DNA of 64,000 bases, from positions 9,556,538-9,620,537 of the forward strand of contig CM119266.1 in assembly GCA_051294375.1 (NCBI GenBank), written 5' to 3'. The position numbers were made by a program, and so were the translations under genes. The notes under the pieces are model-generated. The model saw only the letters and a program-made list of their open reading frames with translations, had not been told where the DNA came from and made no database searches. This DNA is from Paraspadella gotoi. Its lineage: Eukaryota; Chaetognatha. Shown piece after piece: positions 21,409 to 33,759 of this stretch (position 1 is its first letter; each line of letters starts with the position of its first letter).

Positions 21409-23585
21409 TCAATCTTGTTTCCCGACGGATCGAGTCTCGCCCTTTCTCTCCTCGTCGCTCTCGTCCATGAAAGCTTTCTCGAAACTTTCTCCGTCGATCT
21501 TTCCGCGTTTTAACTTTTTAATGAGTTTGATGTCTTGGGCGAGATCTCGCAACTCCTCCTCAGTTACTTGCGTCTTTCTTTTCTTGACCCTGGCCTTGTT
21601 CTTTCTCTCCTCTTTCTTGGCCTTTTTATCTTCTCGCTTTTGCGAGGCTTCGGACCACCGCTGAGCCTTTCTCTTTTTCAAAAACGGATTCTCGCCCGTC
21701 TCCTTCCAGAGTTTGAGTTTCTCTTGTCGCTTTTCCTCCTTGCCCTTGTCCAAGTAGGAAACGGCGTCGAGGTCGACCCCTTCCTCCACGCAACCGCTCA
21801 TGTCGACGCCCTTCAGCTCCGGCATCCGGGGAATCTTGAGGAGACAGAAGCCTTTGGCGAGACCAGGAAAGTCCAGTTCCTTAAGTTTCATCAGGTAGCG
21901 GCACTCGTGCTTTGTGTAGCTCTGCACGTAACTGACGAAGGCGCGCATTCCCTTTTCGTACAAGTTTCTGTCCTTTTTCGCGAATTCCTTAATCTTGGAA
22001 AGCGAATCCGCATCGACAGCCACGTCCTTTTCAGCGAAAGGCTCTACAGGAGCTTTTTGATTGATGCGCAGAAAATCCACGTAGCATTCTTCGTTGGGTA
22101 GGAGGATGAGTAGAGCGCTGCCCTCGTGGCCGATTCGTGCCGTGCGGCCGCAACGATGAACAAATGCGGCGGCGGCAGAGGGCGGATCGAACTGAACGAC
22201 CCAGTGGACGTTGGGAATGTCGATGCCTCGAGCCATGACGTCCGTGCAGACGAGCACTCCTGGACGAAGGACAAAAAACACAAAAATTAAATCGCATTCA
22301 TTAATCCGGATAAAAATTACTAAGGTCAAGGCAGTCGGCGCCCACCTTCCTTCATGGCTCGAAAACTCTCAAAGGCGTTCTCTCTTTTTCCCTTTTTTCT
22401 TTTGCCGTGAATTAGACGGACGTCGGACTTGAGCATCCGTTTGAGGATGTTTCCAAAGTAGTCGACGCCGGCGCAAGTGCTGAAGAACACCATGACTTTC
22501 TCCCGCCTTCGCTTCTTGAGAAAAGCGAGGAGAAATTCCAGTTTATCCTCTGCTCTTCGAACAACGAAAAAGTTTCGCAAAGTCTGAGGAAGTCTCTTAG
22601 CTTCGGCCGTCGGGTCGAGTCTTTTCTCCTTGACGACGATTCGAACGGGATTCCGAAGGCCAGCGCGAATCACTGACTCGACTTCCTCCGTCTACGAAGA
22701 GACAAGAAGCAAAAGAATAGGCGGAAAGATTGAATTATATAAATGAATTACAAAAAAATGAACGGCTAATTTTTATATTGGTTGCACCAATTTTATAAAG
22801 ATCTTTAAAATGACTCACCTGCGTCGCGGAAAACAACCCCGTTCGCCTTTGACGAGGAAGGTACATGAAGATACGGTTCAAGGTGATCTCGAATCCCATC
22901 GAGAGGAGTTTGTCGGCCTCGTCGAGAACCAGCACCTCCAGCGCTTTGACGGAGGAAGATATCGAGCAGGCCTTGCTTTCCAACAGATCGTTGAGTCGGC
23001 CGGGAGTCGAAATGATTATGTTGGCCCCGTTTTCTTGGAAGTCGGCGATAGCTGTCGACGAACTGATATCAAATCAACGATCCTATTCCTTCCTCGTAGT
23101 CGAGTCTCTCACGTTTATCACCTACCCAAACTTACCTTGGCTCAAGTTTAAAGATCCGCTGGAAATGAGCTTCGCCGTTAATCCTTCGATGTTAGAAAGC
23201 AATTTTTGCAGAACCTCGTAAATTTGACGAGTGAGTTCTCTAGTGGGAGACAACACTATAGCTCCGATCTCCATCTTTTTTAACTTTGGATTCCGTTTCA
23301 GTAAATGTTCGAGAATTGGAACCAAAAAGGCGAGAGTTTTTCCCGAACCTTGAGAAATGCAAAAAAATCGGGTATCATTATAAATATCATAAATTAAATT
23401 TAATAAGTAAGCAAAGCACCAGTAACGGCTTCCGCGGCGACATCTTTGTTTTGGCAGAGCAGCGGAATGCAGGAAGCTTGCACCGGCGTGGCGTTTGTAA
23501 ATCCGTTCTTGAGAAGGGAATCGACAATCACGGGGTTCAACGTCACATTCAAATCCGACCAAACCTTCGACGTTGTCACCGCCAT
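21409..23585 (-). CDS. DDX55: DEAD-box RNA helicase DDX55 (Spb4)
   Basis: Five exons (23585-23420, 23348-23136, 23051-22819, 22691-22346, 22259-21409) give 602 residues, the family's length. Motifs in order: the Q-motif region [12 protein letters not shown], motif I AVTGSGKT, Ia [59 protein letters not shown]. The long C-terminal part has the DDX55/Spb4 extension ([18 protein letters not shown], then a Lys-rich tail). The enzyme acts in nucleoli on 60S precursors, remodelling 25S/28S rRNA. A pyrimidine-rich splice acceptor ends 7 nt before the ATG. Confidence 0.95.
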
Positions 23586-23592
23586 AACTCCT

Positions 23593-23604
23593 CTAAAAAA
23601 ATAT
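23593..23604 (-). promoter_or_regulatory. 3' splice acceptor just upstream of DDX55 start codon
   Basis: On the minus strand atatttttttag is followed by AGGAGTT and the ATG of DDX55. There is no clear partner donor in the 217-bp gap after the ABCF3-to-DDX55 boundary region. It is a candidate trans-splice or 5'-UTR acceptor. Confidence 0.35.
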
Positions 23605-23801
23605 CGCCTAATAAATATATCACATGCTTCATTTTCGCCTATTTTTCTCAGAGGCTTGCGGTGTAAAAATAATAAAACGTTGGTGAATTTAAAAAAACAA
23701 AAAATTTCAAAGGGTAAACAAAGGTTTCGAAACCCGCCCTAAAATTACGTTTAAACTCAGAAATTTAAACCTACAAGAAAAATTTTAATTCTCGGTTGAC
23801 A

Positions 23802-25997
23802 TTAATGTTCTTTGCCAATTTCCGTCATCGTTCCGGTCGAGTTAAATTCCTCCTCTATCATTTTCCGGTATTCCTCGAAACCGCCCTCGATCCTCTTGAC
23901 ATTCCCGTCCTTGCACAGCCAAATCTCGTTGCAAACATACTTGAGCAGCCGTTCGTCGTGGGAGACGAGGACGACGCCGCCCTTGAAGGCGATAAGTGAC
24001 TTGCCCAGAGCCTCGATCGTCTCCATGTCCAGGTGATTGGTAGGTTCGTCCAAAATGAAAAAGTTGGGACGGTTGATGGACATGGCGGCGAAGGCCACCC
24101 GAGACTTTTGACCCCCACTCAAGGAGAAAAGGGACTGAAGCGCCAAATCCCCCGAAACACCGAACTGGCCTAATTGGGAGCGGTAATTCTCCACGGGCAT
24201 TCCTGGCTTCTTGGAGGCGACGAACTCAACCGAATTCATGTTCATGTCCAACTGATCCACGTGGTGTTGACTGAAATAGCCAAGTTTGATTTGTCTATGA
24301 CCGAACCGGTGACCCTTGACGGGCTCCAAATCGCCGAGAAGGATCTTTAACAAAGTGGTTTTTCCGGCGCCATTTTCGCCCACGATGCCGATCTTCGAAT
24401 CCATGTTGGCGGACAAATCCACTCCGGCGAATATGGGCTTGTCCTTGGAGTAATAGAAAGTCACTTCGTCCAGTTGCAGCACCGGTGGGCCGATGGGCTC
24501 GGGCTCGGGCCACTTCAACACCACCTCCGATTCTTTCTCCACGGGAACCAAAACGGGGAGCTTCTCGAGCAGCTTGAGCTTGCTTTGGACTTGACTCGCT
24601 CGATTAGCGTTGTAGCGGAAACGATCGATAAAGACTTGAATGTGCTCGCGGTACTCCTTCTGCGCCTCGTACTCTTTCTGTTGGCACTTGAGTCGCTCCG
24701 TTCGGGTCTTGAGAAAGTTTTCGTAGTTTCCCCGATAGGCGTCGAGACGTTTCGAGTGGAGGTGGACGACGTCGGTGGCGACGGAATTGAGAAACTCGCG
24801 ATCGTGACTCACCACGAAGAGAGTCGACTTCCAATTTTGAAGGTAATCTTCTAGCCAAAGGATGGCGCGAACCTGGAAATAGATTTAATTTTTAATTGGA
24901 TTCGTACACACTCAAAATTTGTATTTTCCTCCTCTTACGTCCAACATATTGGTGGGTTCGTCCAATAGCAACAAGTCCGGTTGCGAGAAGAGAGCTCTGG
25001 CAAGCGCCAGCCGCATGCGCCAACCGCCAGAATATTCCTTCGTTTTTTTCTGCTGCATCGACGCCGTGAATCCGAGGCCGCAAAGGATCGTCGACGCCCG
25101 CGCCGGCGCCTTGTCGGCCTCAATGGCCTGCAGTTCCGCGTATATCTCGGAGAGTCGTTGACTGGCCGTTCCGTCAGAGGTAGAGTTCTCCAACATCTTA
25201 TTGAGTTCTCTCTCCTCGCAAAGGAGACCTTCCCGAATCTCGTCGGCCTCGAGGACCGATTGGATGGCGGGAGTTTCGTCGCCGACTACCTCCTGCTCCA
25301 CGTGGAGAATCCTGATGTGCGAGGGAATTTCCAGATTCCGACTGGCGATGAGACGCATCAAAGTGGACTTTCCGAGACCGTTTCGTCCTATGAGTCCGTA
25401 GCGTCTGCCGGGCACCATGACCAGCTCGGCGCCGAAGAGTAACTGTTTCTCACCGAAGGACATGTCAAAGTTTTCTATTCGAATGTCCATGCTCTTGTTG
25501 GAGCCCTTGGCCTCTGCCTTGGCAATTCGGCGATTGGAGGCCTGACTAGCGGAGGCCATTTCCAGTTTGGGAGAAGCCTTCGCGTCCCCATTTTCCTTTT
25601 TAGCTTTTCGTTCCGCCTTTTGCCGAATTTTTTCCTCGGCTTTCTCCAATTTTTTTTGGTCGACGGTGGTGTTGTCGCCGCGGAGCTTCAACCAAATGCT
25701 GTGTGAGTCGTCGATAGAGTCCTTGACGTCCCCGAGGGACACGGGAGCGTCGAGAAGTTTCGTGGCAGGCACGGGTCGCTCTAACTGCAGAGCCAAGAAC
25801 AATTTGTGACAGATTTCCATGACCCGATCGTCACCGTCGTCGGCGGCTTCGCACAAGAAAGGCCCGACGGCTTCGTAGACGTCCTCGTGAGTCTCGAAAT
25901 CATTTTTGCTCGTATCGATCACGCCCTCGACGTAATCGGCGAGTTCCTTGTCGAGCGTGGGGAAATGTTCTTGAATAATTAACTTACATTCGGCCAT
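23802..25997 (-). CDS. ABCF3: ABCF3-type ATP-binding cassette protein (GCN20 family)
   Basis: Two exons (25997-24939, 24872-23802) encode 709 residues, the same length as human ABCF3. There are no membrane segments. An N-terminal alpha-helical region (residues 1-170, with [18 protein letters not shown]) precedes two ABC domains. The first has GRNGLGKST, signature YSGGWRMRL and Walker [13 protein letters not shown]. The second has [18 protein letters not shown] and [13 protein letters not shown] charged linker of the kind that reaches into the ribosomal E site separates them. ABCF3 and yeast Gcn20 act with ribosomes and Gcn1 in the starvation response and translation. The large GC-rich exons show many spurious frames on the other strand. 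Confidence 0.96.
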
Positions 25998-26147
25998 ATT
26001 TTAGTGCAGAATATCACTGTTTATCGGTTTACGGCTGTGACGGGATAGGAAAACATTCAGTTTTAACATTGAAGCTCGTAAATCGGAATCATAAAAGTGG
26101 AATGGAATGAAATTTATCACAGATCGCGAGGAGTGGCATTGAGCTAG

Positions 26148-28441
26148 CTACCACATAAATCTTTGTTTGTCCGAGCTTCCTTCCCAATCGAACGGCTTAA
26201 ACATATACAGTCCAAGAGTCAACGCATCTACCCCAGCGTAAACGGTAAATTCGCTCACAGTCGACTTGAAACTCGGCGAGATAAGATGCAAGCGGAACAT
26301 CATGTAAGGAATAATGAAATATCGAAATTCCAAAAGCTGAACAAGGAAGTAAAATAAGGCCCGTAATTATGTGCAAAAACCTAACGGGAAGCAATAAATC
26401 GCGTCAAACCTTTTGCGGTACAAGAGAAATGAAAACGCAGAAAAAATATATAACGCGCCATCCGATGTGCATATGATTAAGGGCTCGATGCATGATGATG
26501 AGGCAGAGGATATACACTAAGTTATAAAAATGAAAAATAACGAAGACTGAGCCGGATCAACAAATAAAATTGTTTGAAAACCTGGAAGCAAGGCGAATTT
26601 TATAGCGGGATGTCGCGTAAATACTTTGTTCCATACGTAGAAGGTGTAATGTCGGTTGTCGGCCAGCAAATAAGGATGCGCATGAGTGAAATAATAAATT
26701 CCAATAAAGGAAAGAATCGTACAAACTGAAAAAAAAAAAAAAATTAAAATCTGTCATTTCAGGTGTAAACATTGAAACGTCAACAGAGGTTTGTTACCGA
26801 TAATGATCTGGATCCGTTTTCTAAACGTCATCAACGCTGATCGTAAATTGGTTTTCGAAACCACGTGCGGCGCGGAAAAAAAAACCGTGAAACAAGCGAA
26901 GTAAAACAGCTGAGAGAAAGAAAATAACACTTAATTTACTTGTCTAAATTTATTTGACAATGTACGCGTTGAGCCTCGAAGTTACCTGAGGCAAGTGGAA
27001 AACTGATTTATGCATCTCTCGATCACCGACGACGACGCCTCGATTGAATATGAGGAAAATCAAGAAGCAGACCCCAACCATCGCGTATCCCCACAACCGA
27101 CCGAACATATCTTTCAAAAGGTCGAGGACTGTCTGCAAACCGGCGTGTATCAAGCTAAAAAATTTTTCCAAATATTATTGTCAAAAATTTTTTAAATAAT
27201 ATCAAAGACCGAACCAAATAATAAATATCGGTTAAACTCAAAACCTGGGCGCCATTTCGATTCCCGTGGACAAATCGCTGAACATCAAAACGGAAAATTC
27301 TCCCACGAGGTGGCCGAACACCGTGAAAAATCTCTGACTCGGAATATCGGCCTCTAAAATGTCGCCGATGATGTCGAATATCGCGTCGGCAGCAGCAACG
27401 GCGGCTACACGTTGGGATCAAATTTGCAATTAGCCACTAGGATTTTTTTTCTTCCTTACCGACATGGTCGGGGTTCAGGGGTCACCGTTTACCGGTAAAA
27501 AAAACCCAAACGATGTTGGACTGGCGAAACAAAACGGAGACGTAGCCAAAAAGCGCCGCGGTCAAATGATAATCGTGAAGGGACAGCAGGTACATGAGGA
27601 GAACGAAAAAAGTTGAACCTAAAAAGCCAAAGGTCACAGTACGTACGTTACAGAAACGCCTAACACGAGCGCAACCCCGCTATGGCAAAACTAACCGCAG
27701 TCGGTGTAGTAGAAAAACGTAAAGAAATGAAGGAGCGGAAAGTGGACGAGAGTAAAGGCGGTCAACGACGCCGCCGAAACCGCGTATCCCTGGATCTTCC
27801 GGTTCAAATGATAAATGACGTAGTAATTTCCGACGGCGAATATCAAATTCACGAGCCGCAAATGAAAAACGTTGCAGTCTACTGACAATCCTGAAATATT
27901 TAATAAAACTATTAAAATAAATTACTTGCTAAAAATTAAATTATTGGTACCAGGACTCTAAAAAGATTGGTTGTTAAATTTAAATTGACTATTCTAAAAC
28001 TTTTCAGACTAAGCTGGTCGTATGCTTAGCAAGTCGTCAGCTGTACTACACGTGACTACACATTTTTGACGTAAAAATAGCGATTTAGATCAAATTAATA
28101 AATGGTTCTCTGCATAATTGAAAAGTATCCGTTCCCTTCAAACTTAAGGAAAATATTCTTTTAAAGTTGTGATTATGACCCATGACATTATTAATGTACA
28201 AGAACTAACCTAAGATTCCGCAACTAAAAATATAGAGTCCTGGTAACGTGGTTATCTTTGGATCCCAGTCACTAAACGTGCCATTGCAAAATCTTTGTGC
28301 TTGAGGTACGTGATAAACTTCGTCCATGTACGGTTCAGGGTTAACATAGTCCATCACTTTGAACAAAACAGCCGTCACCGCTAAATACAAGGCGAACATT
28401 GACATGCTCTCGAGCCGCAGAAAATCCTCTATCCTCGCCAT
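26148..28441 (-). CDS. ALG10: Dol-P-Glc alpha-1,2-glucosyltransferase ALG10
   Basis: Nine exons (28441-28210, 27890-27696, 27618-27493, 27404-27245, 27154-26986, 26909-26798, 26725-26582, 26516-26410, 26336-26148) close in phase to 477 residues. The enzyme adds the third and last glucose to the dolichol-linked oligosaccharide in the ER lumen, before N-glycosylation. It is a multipass membrane protein. Family hallmarks are YMDEVYHVPQAQRFCNG with the catalytic acidic pair, ITTLPGLYIF, FRQSNIVWV, VVVGDREMH, and HPYLLADNRHYTFYVW. The C terminus has LLEFRYFIIPY and KQRFMW. The gene has the most introns in the window. It is divergent from the + strand island that carries RNF11. Confidence 0.94.
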
Positions 28442-29054
28442 TTTCCCGAAATAGTTTCGACGCTTCCGTTGAAAAACCTACATAACTACATACTTCTAGA
28501 AAAAAAAAATAATGAGAATAGTTCGCGAACGCAAATAAATGCATTTATACGAAATAATGAAAATTTAGTATTACAATATAGTTAACAAATCATGAGGGCC
28601 CCATTTTCACGAGCCGGAGACCGCATTTTTCGTCTCGGCAAAAACGTGGGAGATTCTGAGCCCGAAATGTCTGCTAAAGTTGAGTCGGGATTCAGGAGAA
28701 GAAAAATCCCGGAGCGACATCTCGCTCCACCATCACCGAAGAGGGAGCCTGCGTCTGCGGGCTACATTTTACATCCGGATCAAGTCCGATTTTTGCAGGG
28801 AAATCCAAATGCAGCCAGGATGTAACTCGCGTAGTACGGGCCGCTTCGAAACCGACCATCAGCTGTGGTTGCAGGCAGCTGGCCTACGTCCGCAGTGAAC
28901 AAGAGACAAAGAAATAAATCCCATTTCCATTCCATGCGAGGTTTCGTACCATGAATCGAATTCGTTTTTCGTCTAAGTTGCCACTTCTTAACTATTGGAC
29001 GTAAATATGTAGTCTACACAAATTTCTAACGAAAAATGCGCTGCAAAGAAAAAA
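28442..29054. other. Divergent promoter region between ALG10 and RNF11
   Basis: The 613 bp separate the ALG10 and RNF11 start codons, which point away from each other. One small + strand ORF (28592-28825) lies inside and may be coding or the RNF11 leader. No motif was assigned with confidence. Confidence 0.5.
28592..28825 (+). CDS. Possible small protein, 77 aa, upstream of RNF11
   Basis: A single open frame of 77 codons starts ATGAGGGCC and is more GC-rich than its surroundings. The product is basic and Pro/Arg-rich (RRRKIPERHLAPPSPKREP) and ends in HPDQVRFLQGNPNAARM. It is not recognised. It may be an independent microprotein, an upstream ORF in the RNF11 transcript, or chance. It is not an exon of RNF11, whose first exon begins at 29055. 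Confidence 0.3.
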   Translation: MRAPFSRAGDRIFRLGKNVGDSEPEMSAKVESGFRRRKIPERHLAPPSPKREPASAGYILHPDQVRFLQGNPNAARM

Positions 29055-30458
29055 ATGGGTAACTGTTTGCAAACACCTACGTCCGATGACATTAGTCTTT
29101 TAAGAGGCAGTGATGGAAACCCCGACGCCAATGATCCCAGCGATCTTGACTCTCCGCCACCCTACAACCAGGAGCAAGTACGTATTACCAACTGAGTTAA
29201 GCTGCCTAATCTTTTGTTTCTTTAGGTAATGTCACAAATTATAGTAAAGTTACTACGCGATAATTTCGAACTGTAAGCCTCCAACAAACGTAGGATAAAA
29301 AGCCGTAGCAGCATCAAATCATAAAATAACTTATGACGGTCATGAGGCTTGATTAGGCAATCGAGGCATTCTTAATTATTAAATTTCATGACTATATTTG
29401 ATAAGAGGCGCTCATGTCAAAATTACGGTTAAACTAAACGAGAAAAAAACGAAATTTAGTATTTACTTTCAACCCAAAACTTAGTTATTATTCAAAATAG
29501 TAAAATTACACTTGATCAATAACTGTCTCGAAAATACGTCAATTGAAATGTTAATTTTTAATACCCGCCAAGTATAATCTAACCGATTTATGTAAATGCT
29601 GTTCAAATAATTATCCCGTTTAAGGAATCCCTCGCTCCAACATCGCACGGGGGTCCACCAAGCCCCCTGAGAGCCTCCACGAGCACAACTCCAGCTCCCC
29701 TTCTCCCTCACTCCACACATCATTCCGGTTCGTCGAGATCAAGTCATCATCACAGAGATGCTCATGCCAGAGATCAAGCTTCGTTTTTGGGTAATTTCAG
29801 CCTAATTAGCTATTCGAACCCAATCCTATTTCGTGTTAACTAAAACTCTATTCAAACGGGGATTGAAAAAAATCGGTCATTTCATTACATTAATTAATGT
29901 GATTTTCTATAATTAGTAATTTAGTATTAATTACTCTCTCACTCTTAAAGAAGTAATTCTCCGCTAAAAATGAATATCTAAATATCTTTAAAGGAGGTCA
30001 CCGAGGTCAAGGAAGTCACATACCAATCTATCACCCAAGCCCAGGCGTTAGCAGACCGGCCCATTTATTAACCGAAGAAGAACAAATCAAGATTGCTCAG
30101 AGAATCGGTAGGTTCATATCATAATTTCCAACAAATAGATAATAAGAAATATAATTTTACGTTTCTGCAGGATTAATTCAACATCTACCCATGGGACATT
30201 ATGACGAGGCTAAGAAAAACCAAGAATGTATAATATGCATGACGGAATTCATGCCAGGAGATCCAGTCCGCTACCTCCCATGCATGCATACATACCATAT
30301 GCTATGTATAGGTAGGTCTAATAAAAAATTTAGTCAAAACACGAGTTTACCTGTTTTTATTTTTTTATCTAGATGATTGGCTGATGCGATCGTTCACTTG
30401 CCCATCATGCATGGAACCAGTTGATGCTGCACTGCTATGTTCTTATGAATCGACATGA
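29055..30458 (+). CDS. RNF11: RING finger protein 11 (RNF11)
   Basis: Five exons (29055-29177, 29625-29790, 29994-30107, 30171-30311, 30373-30458) give 209 residues, against about 154 in vertebrates. The start MGNCLQTPTSDDISLLRGSD carries the myristoylation/palmitoylation Gly2-Cys4 pair. PPPY near residue 35 is a WW-binding motif for NEDD4-type ligases. LTEEEQIKIAQRIGLIQHLP and the C-terminal RING-H2 (CIICMTEF...CMHTYHMLCI...CPSC) are near-identical to vertebrate RNF11. The last residues are DAALLCSYEST. The extra length is exon 2, a Ser/His/Pro-rich insert. RNF11 is an E3 adaptor acting on endosomal sorting and TGF-beta and NF-kappaB signalling. It is one of the few + strand genes here. Confidence 0.95.
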
Positions 30459-33400
30459 ACTAGAAGATACTCTAGCTATACCAGAAATATGATTCGTGAA
30501 TCGCCTAGTGGCTTCCTTTTTTTTTCTAGAAATATTACCTTCGTATTCCTGTATTAAGTTCGTCTTAGTAAATAGATAGTTGTTATTGTTACAAAGGAAG
30601 TCTTCCTGGGTAAATGCTTCTACGAAACGCTTAAAAATTGTTGACAGAATATAGAAAGAAAATACAAAATATGCAGTGAAAAAAAAGACCTTCAAAGGTA
30701 GCCTTTTCAAGTCGTAAATCAATCGGAATTTATTTATTCTCTGAGATTTTACGCCGGAGGAACTTTGACCAAACTTTACTACTACAGAAATTTTACTCAT
30801 TGAAAAGCATTAAGTTCGTACAAATAATTATAATAATCTGAAATTAAAAATTATTTTTCTGGGAATTTCATATAACGGAACTGTTTAAAAACTAATATCT
30901 CATATTAAAGACGGTCAAAGCGAATTTTGCCGCATATTTTGTTTACCTGTTAATCGTATACTATTTAATTCTTCGCTTCGAAAATAAAAGTAATATTATA
31001 ACATAGGTATTTCCTAACAACATCGCTTTTTCTGTAGAGAGCATATTCCCAAGAAAAACACTGAAAACTTAATTTTATACTATTTGAAGCTACTTACCAT
31101 GCTCGATTAAAGTCACTGCTACTAACTATCCCACACATCTGAAATGGATACTTCCCCCTAAATAATTTATTTTGAGTATAAACCCAAAAATTTCAATTGC
31201 TTTTCTCAAATATTATGATATTGTGCTACTTGGTTATGATTAACCAAATACGAGTCACTGAAATTGTTTTATTGCTTTGAAATACTTGATTATATTCAAA
31301 TAACTTTTTTTAAAACCTTGATAATAGTAGTATTCTCAAAGTAATATTGGCCAACTGCTTTGCACGCCAAACTTGAAATACAATTGTAAAATGACTAATG
31401 TTCAGTTGGTGTTATCTATGTATTTAAAAATAAATTTGCATTGATGAACCTGACGTAATGAATTCGAAAGTCGATGTAAATCAAGAGTAAACAAATTTGA
31501 GCAAACAATGTCGGATCTGCCCACGATCATTAGCGGTAATGAATTAATAAATTAATTAATTTGATCCGAAATGTTTATTTTTAGGTTTTTCTGTCTCTGA
31601 CCACGACAAAAGCAACGACGACAATAATGCCGGTAACGATTGATTGAATAATTAATTAATTGATAAATAAATTGATTTATTGAATAATTAATAGATAAAT
31701 TGATTAATTAAATAAATTGATTAATTAATTGACTAATTGATTAATTAATTGACTAATTGATTAACTATTTGATTAATTAATACATCATTTTGTATTTACA
31801 TTTAATATAAAAAGAAAAAGAAGCTTAATCAATTAGTGAAACAGGTTTTTTGTTTTTTCAATTAAAACTCATTTCCACTCGCACGATTCCATCAAAACTT
31901 CATATCCAGCTCAATCACACACTTCCCTACAAAATTTCATTCCAATCGAACCATCCAATCACAAATAGTTGGAGTTTTTGCTAAGGTGGGACGGACGGAC
32001 AGACATTTTTTTCCAAAAATTATCATAATTCGATGTTCTGACAAGATTGAGAGGGCGGACCGACAAAGTGAATTATAGAGTCGAGATCTGCTGATAAGCA
32101 GATCCGACTAAAAACCAAAATTCACACGAATTAGTATTTAAGTTTTAGACTCAATCTGACGCCTTTGGGTAGGTCTCTCAATTTATGAAAATGGTACGAC
32201 CAATACAAAATTATAAAAATATTCATATGATAATAACTCAAGTTCAGACTGTCTCACTCCCGATAGTACCTGGTTTCTATAACAATGAAGCGGAATGGAG
32301 ATTGGAGAGGATTATTTTGCTGATATCCGCAAAACCGTCTTAGACCAACTGGGGTCGACCGTGCCGCCCGTGATAAACTGACCTTGTCGTCTTCGAGTAA
32401 GAGTGTCTCGTGCTTTACAATCGCCAGCCCGGCCGCCGCACGCCGACATCGCCAGCAAGAATCACCTCACAACTACCTTAAAAGCTTAAATATTAGGACG
32501 TCAAAGATGTCGTTTGTTACCACACACTAGCAACAAATGGAAGGCGCTGACTATTTTCAATAGACATCAACAAACATTTCAATAATAAATATTTGGATAA
32601 ATAAATTGTTTATCAATAATTTATCAATAAGTTAAACTAATTTAATAACGTTTTAAAATAAATACTTCGTTCAATTCGAGTAAATTTTTTGTAAAGTGAT
32701 AATGTAAATTTGGGCTCCATGCCTATCACAAGAATAAGAACAAAGCAAATCCTTGCAAACTTTTAATTAAAATTCTATAAAATTTACAATTTAATAATTA
32801 ATTCTTTTATTAATCTCAAAATTTATCAACACGTAAAATTTTAATATTAATATTATGCTAAATGTATAACTTTTCAAAAGTTATCTTGCGAATTTTATTT
32901 ATTATAAAAAAACTCCTGAAGCTGAACGAAGTGTATATAATAATTTTTAATATTATAAATGACAATAAATCGCTATTTTTCAAAAACCATGAGTAACAAA
33001 CTAACATTTTTCTAATATCATTTTAATTTTTATTGTGTTTCCATTCACACTACTACGCCCTTTATCTCTTTTATCTTATTTTTCTCTTTTTTTTCTTCTC
33101 GCATAAAAAATGGTTAAACTAAAATTTTATAGCTAACTTTAATTAAATAATAACCTCTTATTAACTATTGAGTGACAATGTCAATAAATTAAAATTTATG
33201 AAAAATTTCAAGATTGCAAGATATCATTTTAAAGCGGGACGGGATAGCTCAACGTTTATTTCTGTACAATGTTTGAAACAGATTTGACCGATTTAAGAAA
33301 CAAGAGTACAAACGATTGGAACCCTTCAAGCATTACAACAATACAGAGGAATTATCAAAAGCATACACAAAATTAACATCAGTCACACTTGAATCACATA

Positions 33401-33759
33401 TAACAGTTTAACAAATTTTAGGAAAAAAGTAAGGAAAATTGCTGCCTAGATCGCATCTAGAAACCTTCGAAAGCAGTCAAACAAATTAGCCACATTGGTA
33501 TTGAATAATAAAAACGAATAGTTATATACAGTTCCTTAGTCCATCGTTGTTGCCAGTTCTTTGCCAATGTCTAATTACTTTGAGCAGTCACCTGTTCACG
33601 ATATACAGGCATATAATGAAGGACTATTCCAATATCCAAACATCAACCTAAAATTAAAAAATAGTCAACAATATTAAAACTGCAATCCAACAAATAAACG
33701 CTATTATACAGTAAAAATTGAACAAACAACGTAATGCTTTATAGCGGTTGAGTCCACAC
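30459..33759. other. AT-rich intergenic stretch between RNF11 and NCoR 3' ends
   Basis: This is a convergent intergenic region, largely 3' UTRs. It contains an inverted-repeat element copy at 31510-32108 with a tract of attaattgattaa-type repeats near 31640-31800. A GC-richer patch at about 32280-32480 has no recognised gene. No exon could be supported elsewhere. Confidence 0.5.
31510..32108. mobile_element. Short copy of the inverted-repeat element
   Basis: The left end GTCGGATCTGC (31510-31520) and right end GCAGATCCGAC (32098-32108) are perfect inverted repeats. The right end is part of a hairpin, gatctgctgataagcagatc. The outer flank caaatttgagcaaacaa (31492) and inner landmarks ggcggaccgacaaagtg and attatagag are shared with the 2.6-kb element at 4443-7084. 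It is 599 bp with no open frame, so non-autonomous. Confidence 0.6.
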
